Assembly: GCF_000516985.1 (NCBI RefSeq)
Contig: NW_006917092.1
Span: forward strand, 3,054,619-3,118,618
DNA: 64,000 nucleotides
Direction: 5' to 3'
Origin: Pestalotiopsis fici W106-1
Lineage: Eukaryota > Ascomycota > Sordariomycetes > Amphisphaeriales > Sporocadaceae
Positions 24,551-35,683 of the stretch are shown here, piece after piece (the stretch's first letter is position 1; every line of letters starts with the position of its first letter). Both the position numbers and the translations under genes were made by a program. The notes below the pieces were generated by a model. That model saw only the letters and a program-made list of their open reading frames with translations, searched no databases and was not told the origin of the DNA.

Positions 24551-26019
24551 ATGTATATCAGCACTAGGTGCCACAACTTTGACGATCCACAGGGACAAAG
24601 AGAAATGTGGCTCCAATGGTCTCAAGGGACAGACCTACTCGAGATCCGCTCCCCTGATACATTGCTCGAGGAATGTGACAAGCTGCTTCCTGCCCGTGTC
24701 TGGGGATATATGTTTCTCCGTCGCAAATGGTGTAGGTCATCAACTTTCCATGATAGACTCAACAACAATAGGGGAGTGTGAATTTGATGCTGACTCGTGG
24801 GTAGATCCATTGAATATTGATCTCATTCAACCAGCGCAGAGTATGACCCCAGGCGCCGCAGACGGCTTTGAGAAGCTGGTGCTCCCATCCGGACACAAGG
24901 ACATTGTTCGAGCACTGGTCAGGACATATTCAAAGAAGTTGGGGAGCATCGACACAGAGAGCTCAATCAATCTTCAACGCGAGTTTGATCTTATCAAAGG
25001 CAAAGGAAAAGGACTCATCATTCTACTCCACGGTGCACCAGGTATGCAGATCAGCCCGAAGGAGGGGCACGGAAGTTACGCAGATCAATTTCAATGCTAA
25101 CATCTCAAAGGCGTTGGAAAAACTTCAACAGCCGAGTGCGTTGCCGCAAATGCAGGCAAGCCACTCTTTCCCATCACTATTGGTGATGTTGGAGGAGAGT
25201 CAGCAGCGCAGGTAGAGCAGAACCTTGAAAAGTACTTTGACTTGGCTCGCAAGTGGAATTGCGTACTGCTCCTAGATGAAGCCGACGTCTTTCTCGGCAC
25301 GTGTGTAGAGGGCAACACTGCCCAAAACAGTTTGGTTTCTGGTAGGTCAAGAGCTTTGTAATGGTTTGGGTCATCATGACATGGACTCCCCATTTATTAC
25401 TAACATTTCACACTCGCTAGTTTTCCTTCGCGCTTTAGAGTACTATCCTGGTATTCTCATTCTCACAACCAACCGAGTCGGTTCATTCGATGAGGCCATC
25501 AAGTCTCGCGTTCACTGTGCACTATATTACCCACCACTAGACAAGGATCAGACCATGAAGGTGTGGCAGATGAATCTCAAATCGCTAGAGGAGCGAAACG
25601 CTGGATCTGCTCCTGGGCAGCGGATCCAGTTCGAGCCGAAAGAGATTGGAGAGTACGCGCGGCATCATTGGAAGAAGCGAAAGCGCGGGAACAGGTGGAA
25701 TGGGCGACAAATCAAGAACGCCTTCCAGACGGCGGTCGCCCTGGCTGACTGGGATACTCTCACGTATACCAGCGGGAAAGGCAACCCCGAAGGTACGGTC
25801 CTGAGACGAGAGCATTTCAAAAAGGTGGCCGAGGCCAGCGCACATTTCGACATGTATCTCGAGCGGACCAGGACAAGTGATCAGCAGCGTGCCCGCGAAT
25901 GCATGTACAGAGAAGACCGCCGGCTCTCGACTCAACGATCTTTCCGAGTCCGACGAAGAAAGTACGTCGGAAGCAGAAGTCAAGAACAAGAAAAAAAACG
26001 CCAAGAAGGTCTCGGCTAG
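24551..26019 (+). pseudogene. Truncated AAA+ ATPase gene (fungal AAA type)
   Basis: The core is read across 24546-25041, 25111-25341 and 25421-26019. Walker A (GAPGVGKTST) is restored by splicing at 25042-25110. Walker B is VLLLDEADVFL, the sensor is LTTNRV, and the arginine-finger region is AIKSRVHCALYYPP. The piece just upstream (LLPARVWGYMFLRRKW, about 24672-24731) resembles the end of the usual N-terminal region but lies in another frame, so a frameshift occurs near 24732. Family members usually have several hundred more N-terminal residues, which are missing here. The C-terminus is also ambiguous: a second frame (25916-26065) encodes an acidic, then Lys-rich tail, as in homologues. The gene stands head to head with the broken STAND gene. 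The protein, if made, would lack its N-terminal domain. Confidence 0.75.
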
Positions 26020-26065
26020 AAAGAGCAAGAGCTCAAAAGACAAGGGGTCGAAAACGAGGAAATAA

Positions 26066-29000
26066 AGGAAAGAAGAATCCGACGAAGAGAGCACAGAGGG
26101 CTCAGTGTCCGAGGAATCCTCATCATAGGCTCCAGGTGATTTTCGGTTTGCTGCTTGTTTTATTTTATAGAAATTAAAGCTTTTTGATAGATGTGATATC
26201 TCTTTCAACTTGGCACAAGTTTTCTATCACAAAGCTTACTTTGTGGTTCGACCAATCATACCATCTGTCTAGAATGACGGGAATACCCCGGAATGGAGAT
26301 TGCGGCTCACGGCAAGCTATCAGCGGACGAATTAGACAATAGTACACGACATATTCCGTACATTATAGCATGGCGGTTTCGTGTCTCCAGCCTATATCAT
26401 CTTTGCAGTCACTCTACATCACAGAAAACCCCTTCTCGCAGAGTGCGCAAGCGCATCTTGACTCAGTATCAGAGTACAGATTACTGAGCCAGGCTCAATC
26501 TTCGCTTAATGTAATGATCCACCTGAAAGATATCATCCGATCATCACATGCGGGTGCTGCAACCTAATTAATGTCCTCTGGGGCAGGCATCAGTCTCGGG
26601 AGGACAATGTACTACCCTCGCTACCTACTAGAGAACCTTTTGCTGACATTTCAGCAACCAATACCCCCAAAAAACTACTCCGAGAACAAATTCTCCTTTG
26701 TATCGAGAACCAAGGTTTCAAGATTGGAGCTATGTCGAGGGGTTGGGACACCAATCGGCTTTCTACGAGGGAATTCAAGCAAACTTTATTGATGGAGTTT
26801 TTCTATTGTTCCGAGCATGTGTCGTCCGTGTTCATACATTAGGTATAGTCACAAGTGTCGCAAGATGCAGACCGAGTGCTAGTGAGGGGTCAAAACAATT
26901 ACAACGTTAGCTAGGGCTTCACTCCATCTCTCTCTTTAGCATCAACGATATTATATATATATGTGTGTGTGTGTGTGTGTTCCTACAACCGTTTTCCACC
27001 CTTCGATCGGTGCCAGTGCATATGTAGGTAGGTTAGGTAGGTACCTATATACAAGCAGTAAGAGGACTAGCGTCATACGTGACTGAGGGTCGAATGATTA
27101 ACGGCTTCCACGCAAGCTGTAAGGCTGAGTTGGGGTTGGGACAAAATCGAGCGCATCTTCACGAAAAATGTACACGAATTCTGGACGTTTGTTCTCGACA
27201 AGCCGCGAATACTAGGTCTAGCATTTCATCGTACAGATTACTTCGTACTTACCTCGACCTCCCCAGCTTTTTGAAAAGAGCCCAAGTCAGGGTAATTAAC
27301 GAGCACCCGATAGACTGACATGGTTTTGTACGATGGCCAGGGGGACCATGCCTGAGGTAGGCGGGGCGAAAAATAGAGCCCGGGCGCCATTTCGTTGTAT
27401 CTGACCCCACGTCCAGCCATGGAATAAGTTTGAGGGACAAGAGACGGTGTGAGCTCCATACAAAAAAAATACAAGAGGCATATAAATTATGCCTTTGGTT
27501 TAGTTCTTTCTTGTCTTCTTCAACGTTGAGCTATAATTACTGTAAGCTAAGTAGTTCGGGGCGTCATTGTCTCATGACCAAATGCCGACAAGTTGATCCG
27601 GTAATGTGGCTGCATGCCATGGTGGAGTTGGCATTGCTTCCCTCGATTTGCCAGGTCAAGCATGCAGCTTGCCATGTGTGTGCGACACTGCAACAGATTT
27701 GACCACGCTGCTTATCGGGCTTCGTGTCATGGGCGAGATCAAACAGCAGTTGTTGGTTCGATGCCAAATGATCTGGGGTCACATTGCTTTACCTCGACCA
27801 AAAGTCCTTCATGTCGCAAGCACTACTTGACTTTGTATCACGAGAAGATGGCCGCCCGTGGAGAGGTTCCCGCAGAGGATGAGACTGGAAGTTCAAGACT
27901 TTTAAGACACGGCACGAAATGGTGCCAACGAGATGCCTCGAGCGAGTCCGAGGCCTTTAAGCACCGCTATTTATGCATAATTTGCTATCTTATGGAGTGT
28001 TATTCGAGCAATACCAAGAGGGAAGAAAGGAATCGGGGGAAAGTAGCAAAATAAATTTGTTACGACATGCGGCACTATCGAGCATGGGCTGCTTATTTGG
28101 GGCCTCGCCTAACTAGACAATTGGCCAGATGCCTGGTGGCAACTACTCATGATCCACGCTTAGAAGAGGAAGGAAAAGGCGCCGGGGAAGTCTGAGCAGG
28201 TACATGGATAAATAATGCCGTTGTCAATGCTGTAATGTTGCATGTACTGGGCGCTCGTGAGCACGTTCGTGTTTCCCTGGTAAACAGATACGAATGTGCT
28301 GTAATGTATTCATAGGTGCCGTAGCTTTGTTTATTGGTATGACCCACATGTAGGGTGGAAGCATGAAAAGAGAGAACGACTGGAAATGGCGGCAAGAAAT
28401 GGAGCACAGTGACAAATGGACGACGGGACCATGATGTGGAAATCATCCAAACTTCGGTGAGATTGATCCATTGGCAGCTCGAGATTAGTATGAGAACAGA
28501 GAGAGGATGGGAAGGGAACGCGCGAGAATATACGCATCAGCAGGGATCGAGTGTCGACGGAAATGCGATCTCTTTCGGCTGGGGCCTGTCAGCGTGCAAA
28601 GTTGATGATGGGATGCGATTGAGCCAAAGTCGTCATTGAATCGGCCACAGAAAGAAGTAATGAGTCAAATCAAGGCGGTAATTCCTGATCATCCTTGGGG
28701 GTTGCTCCGGATAATGGCGGCGCCAGGCCCAAGCCAGTGGATTATCCAGGGAATTTAATCCCAAGCCTATGAGTGTGTGGAATAACAGAATCCCGTACAA
28801 CAAGCAAAGGACGATCGTGAATAGGACCCGAGCCCTCCTCATCAGCCATCGTAAACCAGCAAGGGCATGATGGGCGACAGGGATATGAGTGAAAAGAAAA
28901 GCAAAGAGGACTTGTATTGCCAGCTTTGACACACGCTCGCACCAGGAAGGTGGCCGAATGGCAAAAGGTGGCTCAACTTAAGAGTGCAGCTTGGCTCGTG

Positions 29001-31900
29001 ACGGCCGATCTACGATTAGGAGACTCTGTATTAACGGTGGACAGGACGCCACTTTCCCATTCCTTTCCCCCATTTTCCTCGTAAGAAAAGAAGCGACCAT
29101 GAACTGAATAATGAGATTAAATCAAAATGAATGACAAATTCCCAGGATTACAGGGCCAGCAGGGGAGAGAGAGAAAAAACCAAAGGGATTCGCCATCCGA
29201 GGGAAAAGCACAAACAAGAAGCACCAGCACATCGTAATCCTAAAGATTATGTGGTCGAGAGCGGAGAGAGGGGCCTTGTCCCTGGCTCAGCGGAGAATTC
29301 TTGCTGCTAGGCTAGTGTTGTTCGTTCGTTCAAAAATTCATCAGAGCCAGCCAGCCGTCTCTCTTCTGACTGGGCTCGCTCTGGGCCGGCCCCGATACTT
29401 CGATCCAGGTACTCTGTACCCTCTGTTCAATGTTAAAGCTTCCACCCCTTCCCCGTTCCTTGTGACTGTCTCTTCCTCTTCCGTTCACCTTTCTTCTCTC
29501 TTATTCTTCCCCGTCCCTTGCACCTTTGACATGATTTCCCCAGATATGACTGGCGTCGTCTGTCGTTGCGCTGTTCTGTTATTCCAATCGGTGACTGACT
29601 GACATACACAATATGTACACGGCCAATGAACCCCCCCACGGCATTAGCGCAAACGTGCAAATGGGTTATTACGGGCAACGGATTTTCCATCAGGATGAGA
29701 CGCATGGCGACGCCTCAAACTGGCAGCGAGGTGACAGAGTCAGAATTTGCCGGAAATGAGTTGGAAGATCTGCTCGTGAGCACTTCTTTGCATCTTTTCC
29801 CTCTCATCCCACTGCCCGCAGGGTCGAATTGAGACACAACCGCCAGGGCACCAACGTTGCGCAAAACGGCACTTACGCCCGCCAAAAGCGGACTACCTTG
29901 GACGGTGGATTGACTGCACTCACCCCCGCTACACAAGAATCGGCTTTCTCAATGCAGATTAACTTCTGCTAGGGATTAGCAGAGCGAACTGTACTCACAA
30001 GAGAACCATTTTGGCCTCTTACTTCTCTTTCGGCATCCATCTGCTACCATTCAGTCTGATGGATGATGGGCAAGGCCCCGTGTCCAGGACAGGGCGAATG
30101 GTCAAGACGGCCAAGGATGTCTAGGGTGTCCCAGCTGGGCTGTTGCTCTACTGGTGGCAGAGTATGTATTGGCGCGGCGGGTAATACCGACAGGCGACAT
30201 TCAAATCCTGCTAGGCTGCCTGTCCGGGCAGAGTGCGTAATGTATGGTGTGTGGGAGCGTTCGGGCACTACTGCTAACACCACTTCACACCACACTTCGG
30301 AAACAAGGATTTCTATTGGCCACGATCAAAAGTCATCGAATCAATCTGAATTGATCGCGGTGCTGTCAGCAGTCCAGATGATGGCCACTTTGGTCGTTCT
30401 ACCAGCCGAATGACGACGAACTCCCAAGCGACTCGTCAGTTGGCTGGCTGCACCTTGGCCCAGGTTTAATCACCTGAAAAGGCTAACGATATTAACATAA
30501 TATCCAATTTTGCTGGTAGAATTCTCTACGGCGATGCAAATTGGCAGATGCATTTCGCATTCTACTACTTCATGACTTACACCAGGACGTCCTCACCCAT
30601 ATTCACGCTTTCGAACATCATTCGCGACCACTATATTCCTCATCTATTGTGGCGATCAAAGAGGCGGTCCTGAGGTCGAGCCGCGATCTTACAGCAAATG
30701 CGAATGCCGGCAAAGCTACAACATGAACAGCTGCTTCGCGGGGGACACCATCAATACCCAATGGCCAGTTGAACCACAAGTCGTCCTGCGTCTAGGGCAA
30801 GTATTTCTTCAGCCAAAACTCGACTTGTGCCTGCAGTTACTGCTACCGTCTCTCATGAGCAACGCATCTACATAGTAGCAACCCAAGTCCGCTTCACGAA
30901 TCAGCTCAAGCCCCATCCCTGGTCAAGGTAGGCGGGTATGTAGGAGCAGCGGGTCCAATGCATCCTGGTGAGTTACAGCTCACTAACAACTCAATAACTC
31001 ATAAAAAAGAGGTAAGACATCTTCTGGTAGGTCGGAATAGGTAAGAAGCTACTTGAGCATTTTTCATTCTGTTCTATTCATTTCTCTCTTTCAATCATCA
31101 TCAATCCAAGATGGATTTCCACGAGGTTGAGCAACCAAAGAGTTTTGCCTATGCTCAATTGGACCAACAGGGCAAGTCAAGTTTGGGCCAAACCAACCCA
31201 AATTGAGGCAAGGCCCGTGCGCTGCGTTTGTTTTTGTTGTAATGTTATGCACGGCAATAGTGCCACGCGTTCCTCTTCTGCGACTCTTTGGCCTCTGCAC
31301 GACCAAAACCATCGAGCTCAGGAACCTCTGCGCCTAACAGTTGCGACGCTCTTGCTTATCGATTTTTTTCTTGACGTCGCGTCGAGCTGCAGCTAGTCTA
31401 CCTCGGGACTAGCACCTTTCACCTCCAACAGCATTGAAATCACATTCGCTCCCAAAGGCTCCAAGATCACCCAAGCAAAACTCTCAGCGCGCTCCCGAAC
31501 GTTAGGTAAGACCTATTCTCATCAGTCGCGGTCCATTTTCCTGCCCACCCCGTCCCCTGGCCCGTCCGATATACTCGGAAATATCGAATAGAAGCTTGTC
31601 TTGTGCCACCGGCGTTGGTTACGGGTGGCCGAGACCGTTGCGCTGTGCTGCAAACTGCTGGTTGTGTCCAGATCGGCCTTAACATCAGCTGCGGAGTGAG
31701 AGTTCACTTCCCTCAGCCAGCCGAAACGTGGGCCCTGCTAGTAACAGCAAATTCTCCGCACCAAGCAGCCGTAGGGGAAGACCAAGGAACGCAGAGAGGA
31801 CACTGGAGACCCAAGGGGAGATAGAGAGGAGAAGAAGAAGAAAAACCCTCTCTTTTACCTACCTAGCCCAGTACCTTCTCTTGCTTGCCTGCTTGCCAGC
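26066..31900. other. Gene-poor region, about 5.8 kb
   Basis: I found no coding sequence with family features, codon structure or a credible splice pattern on either strand. The frames that exist are short or start without ATG. It contains an (AT)n(GT)n microsatellite at 26952-26980 and a GTAGGTAGG-rich patch around 27020-27055. The last ~1 kb probably holds the SWI1 promoter. Non-coding transcripts cannot be excluded. Confidence 0.45.
26952..26980. repeat. TA/TG dinucleotide microsatellite
   Basis: A short run of alternating T-A passes into about ten GT units. It is a simple sequence repeat with no gene overlap. Confidence 0.9.
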
Positions 31901-31924
31901 TACGCTACTGTCCACTCACAATCA

Positions 31925-32320
31925 GTAAGCACGGGCATCTTTTGGGGCTCTCACTCGTTCGCCCGTCGCACTTCCACCAGGCGCTCACTCGCTCGCTCAC
32001 TCCCACGTAACCCCCCAGCTTCCGTTCCCCCCCCCCCCCCCCACGTCCACTCTCTCGTTCCCAAAAGGCCAGAGCCTTTTCCCACCGACCCCCCCAGGCG
32101 CTTGTGCACTTGTGCTTGTTGCGTTTGGCCCGACCCAGCCCCAACAGCCCGAACCGACACTGCTACTCCTTCTTTCGCATCGGTCAGTCACCCCCATCGA
32201 CCCGCGACAGACGCGACGCTTGCATCGCGACGTGTCACTGCCCATCAATTTATACATCATTCCTAATCTTAATGGACCTGTCGCTATCCACTCCGATTGC
32301 TGACATTGCGTAACCTGTAG
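31925..32320 (+). other. Possible 5'-leader intron of SWI1
   Basis: A GTAAGC donor follows ATCA at 31925, and a CCTGTAG acceptor ends at 32320, just upstream of the ATG. The interval is pyrimidine-rich and includes a run of 16 C at 32027-32042. This is inferred from splice-site words only; an unspliced leader is equally possible. Confidence 0.3.
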
Positions 32321-32365
32321 GCTGATGGGTGCTGTTCCCGTTTACCCAATCTTGCGTTCAGAGTC

Positions 32366-35300
32366 ATGAGTTCTTGGATGAACGAGGCAGCCACTGTCCA
32401 GAACCATAATGGCAATAACCCATTTCCACACATGAACGACCCGAATAATCTTGGTGGACAATCGACCATGATGGATCCCTCCGCGTTTATGGCCAACCCA
32501 GGCCAATTCAATCCTGCCGCGAACCCGGCCGCCGCCCAGTTCGCCAACCCACAACAAATGGCTGCTGCGATGCAAAACGGCCCGATGCGCAATGCGTCGC
32601 CGGGCTTCCAGAACCCCGTGTATCAAACTAATCCTGTCGTTCCTTCAAAACGACCTCGTCCGCGAGAAGACAGCATGGGCGCATCGCCGAGACAGAACCC
32701 AGGCATGCTCCCGACGTCGCGCGCCGATACGCCACAGCAGTCTCAATTTCCTCCCGGCTTCCAGCCGAATGCGATGGGCCAGCAACATCCAGGACAGCCT
32801 CAGCAATATCCCCATCTCCAGCCGAATGGCTCTGCGAACGCGTCGCCTTCGCCAGTGATGGCCGGGAATCAATTGCGACCAGGAAGCGTGCCGCAACGCG
32901 TCAACACGGCGTCTCCACATCCATTTTCTCCAGCTTCGCAACATTTCGGGCCTCAAGCGTCGCCAGTACCGTCAGAGCACGGCGGTACGCCTCAGCCGAA
33001 TCCTTACATGCAAAACCAGAACCAGAACTTTGCTCAGGCCTACAACCCCAACTACACGCCTTCCCCCTCGCCGGCCCGCCCGCCATCCACTCAAAACCCG
33101 ATGGCTCCTCAGATGATGCCGCAACAAATGGGTCAGATGCCCGGGCAAATGCCAGGACAAATGCCTCCGCAAATGCAACAGATGCATCATAACCAAATGC
33201 AACAGATGCAGATGCAACAAATGCAACAGCAAATGGCCGGTCGGGGAATGGACCCTGCCCAGCAGCAAAAGATGATGTATCAAATGCAACTGCAACGACA
33301 ACAGCAGCTCAATATGGCTGGAAACATGGGCAACATGGCCATGACTGCGCAACTGCAGGCTGCCCAAGCTGCCCAGGCCGCTCAAGCTCAAAACATGGCT
33401 GCTGGCCGTGGCATGATGCCTTCCAAGCCTGGCATGCCCATGGCCAATGGCCAGATGCCTCCTGGTGCCATGAACCCGCAGCAACAGCCACAGATGCCGC
33501 GTGGCACCAATCCAGAAGCTTTCATGAAGAATCTCACCAGCTTTATGCATGCCAATAATCTGCCTCTGGATACGAACCCCATTATTGAAGGGAGGCCGCT
33601 CCACTTGATGCAGCTCTTCATGGTAGCTAGCAAGTTTGGATTCTTCCGCAACATTACGCAGCGGAACATGTGGTCGCAAGTGGCGCAAGCGAGTGGCTTC
33701 CCTGTGGTACAATATCCAACCGCACCAATGCAAATCAAAAATGCTTATGAGCGCAATTTGCTCAAGTTTGAGGACGCTTGGAAGAAGCAGAAGAACCAAG
33801 GGCAGCCTCAAGGACAAGCAATGGGCAACGCGCCTGGCATGGTTCCTCAGCCCGGTCAGATGACGCCTCAGAGGATGACACCTCAAGGCCAAATGCCTCA
33901 AGGGCAGATGCCTCACGGCCAACAGCAGCCCATGCAGCCCGGGCAGCAACCTCCAATGCAACAACCTCACGCGCAAACTCCCGTCAAGCAGATGCCTCCC
34001 GGTATACAGCAAGTGAACGGGTTCTCGACACCGCAACAAGCACAGGCTGCACAGCAGCCGCCGACCATGGTGCAAGGGCATATGAGAAACAGCCTCTCAA
34101 GGAGTGTTGATGCGACTCCTGTGACCGGAGAATTTCCCATGCCATCTCCGTCACCTGCCAAGCCAGGTGCCATGCCTATGCCACTTCCACAAGGTCAGCC
34201 AGACTTGATGCAGCCCAATGGGGCGCCAGGTTTCCCCGGGCCTGCTGTAACCAACCCCGACGAGTACATTGTCTGTTCCCGTGAGATGAATGAAAACAAT
34301 TATGGCGGATATGACCTAAAATCCATTCACCAGCTCGGGACCGAACTGGAGCAGTGGCGCCCAGATATCCCGCCGCCCATGGAACTAGGACTAATCGACC
34401 TGCATGCCCTGACAAAGAGTCTTCAGAGTGGCATACATGGAGAGATACGTCTGGCATTGGACACTCTCGGCACTGTGACGTACGAATCTGCGCGTAACAT
34501 GAACTTGGTCATTGACCTGAGAGGCTGTGATGACCTGGTAGAATCACTTATTGATTGCGCAGAAGATCAGGTGGATATTCTTGCAGAAGGCACTAAACCG
34601 ATATCCGATGAGATTGATCTCACGTCCTACGAAGATGTCGTGAGACAATGTCGCCATGAGCAGCGCACCCTAAAGAAGGCACACTCTTTTGGTGATGACG
34701 ATTACGAGCTCGACCATGCAGCAGATCGTCTCATAGCCATCACCACGATACTCCGCAATTTATCATTTCATGATGGAAATTTCGACCTCTTGGCAGACGA
34801 AGTTGTCATCAAATTCCTTTGCAGCACAATCCGGTCACTTGGCACTCTTGAAAGTCTTCTGCAGTCGCCCAAGAATACGTTGGATTTCATGAAGGACGTA
34901 GTGGTTCTCCTATCCAACATTTCTGGCTCAATAGAGTTGCCAGGCCGGGAGCAAGCATTTTGCCTGCTCCAGTTTTTGCTCGCCTTTGCTCCTTCGCCAG
35001 CACCGACGACGACGACAGGCAAGATCCTATTCTCGCCTTATGAGCCTGCCACGCATGTGTACCTTCCACACGCAGTCGATGCGCTAGCAAAGCTCTTTGC
35101 TCGAGACGAACCGAATCGGACACACTACAAGGCCATTTTCGCAATTGATGCAGCTTCTTCGCCTCCTTGTGAACTCTTGACCCGCACGTTTGGTTTGGCC
35201 ATCTGTTCCATTCCGGATCAAAACAAGGAAAGCAGACCAACTAGCCTCCCGTCTGTTATTGAGGCACGGAAACCTCTGTTGATGCAGGGTCTGCTTGCTG

Positions 35301-35683
35301 CAGACATTATTGCCTCGTTAGCACCGGGTTATGAGAGTGGAGTTACTCGTGCTTGGCTCTCGTCAAGTGAAGGCTTTGCACAAAATCTGTACAGGTTAAT
35401 ACGGTCGCTATGTCAGCAAGCGGAACCGACTCCGCCGGTTGGGCGCGGAAACACAAGAGCACAGCCAAAGGAGGATTCGGATGTATTGCACATCATTAGC
35501 TGGGGAGTATCACTTCTCCGCAGGCTGTGCGAACGGTCTCGGGACCCCAACGATCCTACCAGCATCCCGCCCACTGCGTTGCCGTCGAGGGACAGCTTGT
35601 TCAATGCATTTCAGACTTTGAAGGCGCCGAAGTGGGCGGCTCTTCTGAGTCATTTGAGTTCTTATGCCGGCTTGGAATATTAA
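32366..35683 (+). CDS. SWI1: SWI/SNF complex ARID subunit Swi1
   Basis: An intronless 1105-residue protein. Residues 1-375 are a low-complexity Gln/Met/Pro/Asn-rich region with many QMP- and QMQ-type repeats. Residues ~380-475 are an ARID/BRIGHT domain (EAFMKNLTSFM, LHLMQLFMVASKFGFF, NMWSQVAQASGFP). The C-terminal ~450 residues are helical and armadillo-like (DLIDLHALT- and LSFHDGNFDLLA-type segments), as in fungal Swi1. The protein is the ARID-containing DNA-contacting subunit of the SWI/SNF chromatin remodeller in the nucleus. The start is the first ATG in frame, MSSWMNEA, with no Met upstream. The length and architecture are typical. The neighbours give no operon-like context, and the long upstream gap suggests complex regulation. 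Confidence 0.93.
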   Translation: MSSWMNEAATVQNHNGNNPFPHMNDPNNLGGQSTMMDPSAFMANPGQFNPAANPAAAQFANPQQMAAAMQNGPMRNASPGFQNPVYQTNPVVPSKRPRPREDSMGASPRQNPGMLPTSRADTPQQSQFPPGFQPNAMGQQHPGQPQQYPHLQPNGSANASPSPVMAGNQLRPGSVPQRVNTASPHPFSPASQHFGPQASPVPSEHGGTPQPNPYMQNQNQNFAQAYNPNYTPSPSPARPPSTQNPMAPQMMPQQMGQMPGQMPGQMPPQMQQMHHNQMQQMQMQQMQQQMAGRGMDPAQQQKMMYQMQLQRQQQLNMAGNMGNMAMTAQLQAAQAAQAAQAQNMAAGRGMMPSKPGMPMANGQMPPGAMNPQQQPQMPRGTNPEAFMKNLTSFMHANNLPLDTNPIIEGRPLHLMQLFMVASKFGFFRNITQRNMWSQVAQASGFPVVQYPTAPMQIKNAYERNLLKFEDAWKKQKNQGQPQGQAMGNAPGMVPQPGQMTPQRMTPQGQMPQGQMPHGQQQPMQPGQQPPMQQPHAQTPVKQMPPGIQQVNGFSTPQQAQAAQQPPTMVQGHMRNSLSRSVDATPVTGEFPMPSPSPAKPGAMPMPLPQGQPDLMQPNGAPGFPGPAVTNPDEYIVCSREMNENNYGGYDLKSIHQLGTELEQWRPDIPPPMELGLIDLHALTKSLQSGIHGEIRLALDTLGTVTYESARNMNLVIDLRGCDDLVESLIDCAEDQVDILAEGTKPISDEIDLTSYEDVVRQCRHEQRTLKKAHSFGDDDYELDHAADRLIAITTILRNLSFHDGNFDLLADEVVIKFLCSTIRSLGTLESLLQSPKNTLDFMKDVVVLLSNISGSIELPGREQAFCLLQFLLAFAPSPAPTTTTGKILFSPYEPATHVYLPHAVDALAKLFARDEPNRTHYKAIFAIDAASSPPCELLTRTFGLAICSIPDQNKESRPTSLPSVIEARKPLLMQGLLAADIIASLAPGYESGVTRAWLSSSEGFAQNLYRLIRSLCQQAEPTPPVGRGNTRAQPKEDSDVLHIISWGVSLLRRLCERSRDPNDPTSIPPTALPSRDSLFNAFQTLKAPKWAALLSHLSSYAGLEY

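Noticed and set aside
28633..28932. Hydrophobic 99-codon frame on the minus strand
   Set aside because: It begins with GTG, has no ATG start, no splice signals and no homology that I recognise.
32972..34081. Long minus-strand frame (369 codons) opposite SWI1
   Set aside because: It is a His/Leu-rich shadow of the Gln/Met-rich SWI1 coding strand.
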